NCBI RefSeq assembly: GCF_004000865.1
Contig: NZ_BIMB01000010.1
Span: forward strand, 1-64,000
Reading direction: 5' to 3'
DNA from: Paenibacillus elgii NBRC 100335
GTDB taxonomy: Bacteria > Bacillota > Bacilli > Paenibacillales > NBRC-103111
Length of the DNA stretch: 64,000 bases
Shown here: positions 61,536-64,000 of the stretch, piece after piece
Numbering within the stretch: the stretch's first letter is position 1
Layout of the letters: each line of letters opens with the position of its first letter
The notes under the pieces: model-generated
What the model saw: only the letters and a program-made list of their open reading frames with translations
What the model was told of the DNA's origin: nothing
Database searches by the model: none
Position numbers and translations under genes: made by a program

Positions 61536-61790
61536 TCGAAAAAGCCCCTTCCCGTGTGTAAAATGCAAGCCTGTATCGTGGTCTGAATCCAGTATAGAGC
61601 ATGAGGCACGAGTTTACCATACAAATCATTTTGGAATAGTCGGAATTAAAGGGAGGGCTTTCTGTCAGGCTGGCTTTCGGCGCTGCTGTCATACCGATGA
61701 CAGCGCCTTGACAAGCTTTCGTTTATTTGTCCGTCAGGTGTGCTATACTTGTTATGTTGCCTGCTATCGATTTCCGAAAGGATGGTTACC

Positions 61791-62216
61791 ATGTTTACAA
61801 GAATATTGGTTGCGTACGACGGTTCCGAGCTGTCTCAAAGAGCCTTGGCCAAAGCGAAAGAGCTGGCGGGAGAGTCGAACGCCAAGCTTGACGTCGTTCA
61901 TGTGCTGCATCATCCTGTTGTCGTCATCGGCGAAGCGGTCGTGTCTCCTCCACGAAGCTATGAAGAAGAGTACATACAGCATGCGCAGTCTCTCATCGAC
62001 CAAGCGAAGCGCGAAATCGCCGGGCTTCCGGAAGCAAAAGCCAGCCTGCTGCAAGGCCAACCTGCGGACTCCGTACTGGATTATGCAGGGGAGATCGGTG
62101 CGGATCTTATCGTGATCGGAAGCCGGGGCTTGTCCGGCCTCAACGAATGGGTGCTCGGAAGCGTGAGCCATCATGTTGTGCAGCACGCCCGGATTCCCGT
62201 CCTTGTCATAAAATAG
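61791..62216 (+). CDS. Universal stress protein
   Basis: 141 residues, UspA fold: ILVAYDGSELSQRALAKAKEL at the start, and VIGSRGLSGLNEWVLGSVSHHVVQHARIPVLVIK at the end with the ATP-binding G-2x-G-9x-G-S pattern. The ATG follows GAAAGGATGG. Probably induced by stress; single gene. Confidence 0.92.
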   Translation: MFTRILVAYDGSELSQRALAKAKELAGESNAKLDVVHVLHHPVVVIGEAVVSPPRSYEEEYIQHAQSLIDQAKREIAGLPEAKASLLQGQPADSVLDYAGEIGADLIVIGSRGLSGLNEWVLGSVSHHVVQHARIPVLVIK

Positions 62217-62326
62217 GTTCGAAGCGCGTTCATGGCCAGCAATTTTGAAATAAAGCGGTTGACCGACCGGGATCATGCAGATACGCTGTGCTCATATCAA
62301 ATTTTTCGGAATTGGTAAATAAAAAA

Positions 62327-62376
62327 GGACGTGCGCAGGAACCGCAATCGCCTTGGCGATCGTTCCGCGTACGTCC
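62327..62376 (-). terminator. Terminator after cysK
   Basis: Long hairpin with GGACGT / ACGTCC outer arms, GGAAC / GTTCC and ATCGCC / GGCGAT inside; on the minus strand it ends in TTTTTTATTT. Confidence 0.85.
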
Positions 62377-62444
62377 TCTTTCATTGCGCAGCTCCGCCCC
62401 TCGGCGCCGCGCACTTCAGCATGCCACGCATGTCGCTCGCGCAG

Positions 62445-63383
62445 CTATTCCTCCTGATACAAGTCGGTCGACAAATAGCGCTCGCCCGAATCCGGCAGCA
62501 GCACGACGATCGTCTTCCCTTCGTTCTCGGGCCGGATCGCCAGCTCCGTAGCGGCAAAGGCCGCGGCGCCCGACGACATGCCGACCAGCAACCCTTCCTG
62601 CTGACCCAGCAGCCTGGAGGTCCGGTAAGCGTCGTCCGTGCGCACTTTGACGATCTCGTCGATGACGGACCGGTCGAACACTTCCGGCACGAAGCCCGCA
62701 CCGAGCCCCTGGATGCGGTTAGGTCCCGGCTTGCCGCCGGACAGCACAGGCGAATCGTGCGGCTCCACCGCAACGATGCGTACGGCTGGATTGTGGCGCT
62801 TCAGCACTTCGCCGACGCCCGTCACCGTTCCGCCGGTCCCGACGCCTGCGACAAAAATATCGACTTTGCCGTCCGTGTCCGCCCATATTTCTTCCGCCGT
62901 CGTCTTCCGGTGAATCGCCGGATTGGCCGGGTTATTAAACTGCTGGGGGATGAACGAATGCGGAGTTTCCGCCGCCAGCTCGTCCGCTTTGCGGATCGCG
63001 CCCAGCATCCCTTCGCCGCCCGGCGTTAACACGACCTCCGCGCCGAGCGCCTTCAGCAGATTGATCCGTTCCCGGCTCATCGTATCCGGCATGGTCAAGA
63101 TCAGCTTATACCCCCGTGCAGCCGCTACGGATGCGAGGGCAATGCCGGTATTGCCGCTTGTCGGCTCGATGATGACGGACTCCTGCGGACGAATAAGTCC
63201 CCGCTCCTCCGCATCGATGATCATGGCATAACCGATTCGGTCCTTGACACTCCCGGCCGGGTTGAAAAATTCCAGCTTCGCCAGCAGCGTCGCTTTCAAT
63301 TCCTGTTTTTTATGATAATTGGACAATTCCAGCAAAGGGGTATTCCCGATCAGATCCGTTAAGTTTTTTGCGATGCGGCTCAT
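62445..63383 (-). CDS. cysK: Cysteine synthase (O-acetylserine sulfhydrylase)
   Basis: 312 residues. PLP Lys in [11 protein letters not shown] (about 42), [22 protein letters not shown] and [15 protein letters not shown]; makes cysteine from O-acetylserine and sulfide. Start [17 protein letters not shown] follows GGAGG by about 8 nt. No T-box or CymR site was clear upstream. Confidence 0.94.
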   Translation of the reverse strand: MSRIAKNLTDLIGNTPLLELSNYHKKQELKATLLAKLEFFNPAGSVKDRIGYAMIIDAEERGLIRPQESVIIEPTSGNTGIALASVAAARGYKLILTMPDTMSRERINLLKALGAEVVLTPGGEGMLGAIRKADELAAETPHSFIPQQFNNPANPAIHRKTTAEEIWADTDGKVDIFVAGVGTGGTVTGVGEVLKRHNPAVRIVAVEPHDSPVLSGGKPGPNRIQGLGAGFVPEVFDRSVIDEIVKVRTDDAYRTSRLLGQQEGLLVGMSSGAAAFAATELAIRPENEGKTIVVLLPDSGERYLSTDLYQEE

Positions 63384-63552
63384 CTGTATTCCTCCATTCA
63401 TTCCGATTAACCCTATTCTTTTAATTACAATATATCATGATACTGCAACAACGATCGCGAGGTCAAACGACGCCTGACGGATAAGGCCGGCGCGGCATAC
63501 AAAGACGGTTAAACGATAGGTTCAAACTATGATTATGATACGAATAATTGAA

Positions 63553-63581
63553 TTGAACGATAGATCAGGTAGGCTTATACT
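63553..63581 (+). promoter_or_regulatory. Sigma-A promoter of the decarboxylase gene
   Basis: TTGAAC, 17-nt spacer, TATACT; 45 nt upstream of the start codon. Confidence 0.75.
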
Positions 63582-63626
63582 GGACTCCGTAAGTATATCA
63601 TCCAGAGAGAAAGAAAGGGAATCTTC

Positions 63627-64000
63627 ATGATCGATCAACAGCGCACGCCGCTATTTTCTGCTTTGCTGGAGCATGCGCAGAGACAGCCGCACCAATTTCA
63701 TATCCCCGGGCACAAAAAAGGGGAGGGGATGGAAAGCGGCTTTAAGTCGTTTATCGGCGACAACGCTTTGTCCATCGATCTGATCAATATTGCGCCGCTG
63801 GACGATTTGCACCAGCCGACGGGCGTCATCAGGGAGGCGCAGCGTTTGGCGGCGCTTGCCTTCGGGGCGGATGATACGCTGTTCTCGGTACAGGGCACCA
63901 GCGGCGCCATTATGACCATGATTATGACCGTCTGCGGACCGGGAGACAAAATCATCGTGCCGCGCAATCTGCATAAGTCGATTTTGTCCGCCATCGTCTT
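63627..64000 (+). CDS. Orn/Lys/Arg decarboxylase family, 5' part
   Basis: The first 124 codons are in the window; the gene continues past the end. QFHIPGHKKGEGM, NIAPLDDLHQPTGVIREAQRLAALAFGAD and SVQGTSGAIM are the N-terminal signature of fold-type I PLP basic amino-acid decarboxylases (SpeA/YaaO/Cad type). AAGAAAGGG precedes the ATG. Substrate (arginine or lysine) cannot be set from this part. Confidence 0.9.
   Translation, partial: MIDQQRTPLFSALLEHAQRQPHQFHIPGHKKGEGMESGFKSFIGDNALSIDLINIAPLDDLHQPTGVIREAQRLAALAFGADDTLFSVQGTSGAIMTMIMTVCGPGDKIIVPRNLHKSILSAIV

Noticed and set aside
61536-61568. ATG at 61568 for the hydrolase gene
   Set aside because: No ribosome site upstream, whereas GGGAAGGGG precedes the TTG at 61535. 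Kept as an alternative only.
61675-61749. TTGACA at 61709 with TATACT at 61744 as a promoter for the stress protein
   Set aside because: Spacing of about 29 nt is far too long.
1-64000. CRISPR arrays, tRNA/rRNA genes, integrase or transposase genes
   Set aside because: None found by reading both strands; regularly spaced repeats with unique spacers and clover-leaf or rRNA motifs are absent.

Overview
The window looks like chromosomal DNA of a moderately GC-rich, low-GC-lineage Gram-positive, most likely a member of the Paenibacillaceae (Paenibacillus, Cohnella or relatives). The basis is GGAGG-type ribosome binding sites, a Bacillus-type FadR box, perfect PerR and Fur boxes, a BceRS/BceAB system, YtoI, PfeT, and a Firmicutes-type ethanolamine operon controlled by an ANTAR regulator. 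No rRNA, tRNA, CRISPR array, phage or transposase gene is visible.

Layout. 1-2300: tail of a flavin monooxygenase gene that has lost its FAD motif, then ytoI and a 280-bp nested palindrome. 2294-15203: a complete fatty-acid beta-oxidation locus. fadR-etfB-etfA runs leftward and fadF-fadN-fadA-fadE-lcfA-thioesterase-SCP2 runs rightward, from a shared region with one FadR operator. 15266-26798 (all leftward): an antimicrobial-peptide defence operon with two ABC transporters (LanFEG/BcrAB-like plus BceAB-like), a galU-gtrA-glycosyltransferase envelope-glycosylation operon, and a BceRS-like two-component pair. 26981-30967: ECF sigma factor, large membrane anti-sigma-like protein and a secreted partner. 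31043-33459: Lrp regulator, EamA exporter and Asp/Glu racemase. 33593-33730 is a relic of a second ECF sigma gene that keeps a copy of the same promoter. A ROK repressor follows, then an iron block: pfeT iron exporter with a perfect PerR box and Fur-like boxes, and a 58-aa membrane protein under a perfect Fur box. After a chemoreceptor comes the main accessory locus, 39964-53974: an ethanolamine-utilization bacterial microcompartment (BMC) operon with promoter, attenuator leader, shell proteins, aldehyde dehydrogenase, PduL, an unnamed cargo-like protein, EutP, the EutW/EutV sensor pair, EutABC, a 42-aa membrane protein and an APC permease. 53985-64000 holds LysR/MFS, PadR, a frameshifted gene, a DUF3995-like membrane protein, a repeat-protein, a Paenibacillus-style palindromic repeat, a metallo-beta-lactamase hydrolase, a universal stress protein, cysK and the start of an Orn/Lys/Arg decarboxylase gene.

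How it works together. In the fad locus, LcfA activates fatty acids, FadE/FadN/FadA shorten them, and electrons go FadE to EtfAB to the membrane FeS protein FadF. In the eut locus, EutBC splits ethanolamine to acetaldehyde and ammonia with EutA as repair factor; EutE and PduL turn acetaldehyde into acetyl-CoA and acetyl phosphate inside a shell of EutL/M/N/S plus a BMC protein with a SAP-like tail. EutH, EutT, EutQ, EutG and EutJ are absent here; an APC permease probably replaces EutH.

The most novel points: the 286-aa BMC protein with an N-terminal cargo helix and a C-terminal module that recurs at the N-terminus of PduL; the SAP-tailed shell protein; the pfeT control region; the Fur-controlled 58-aa protein; and the duplicated ECF promoter with its sigma-gene relic.
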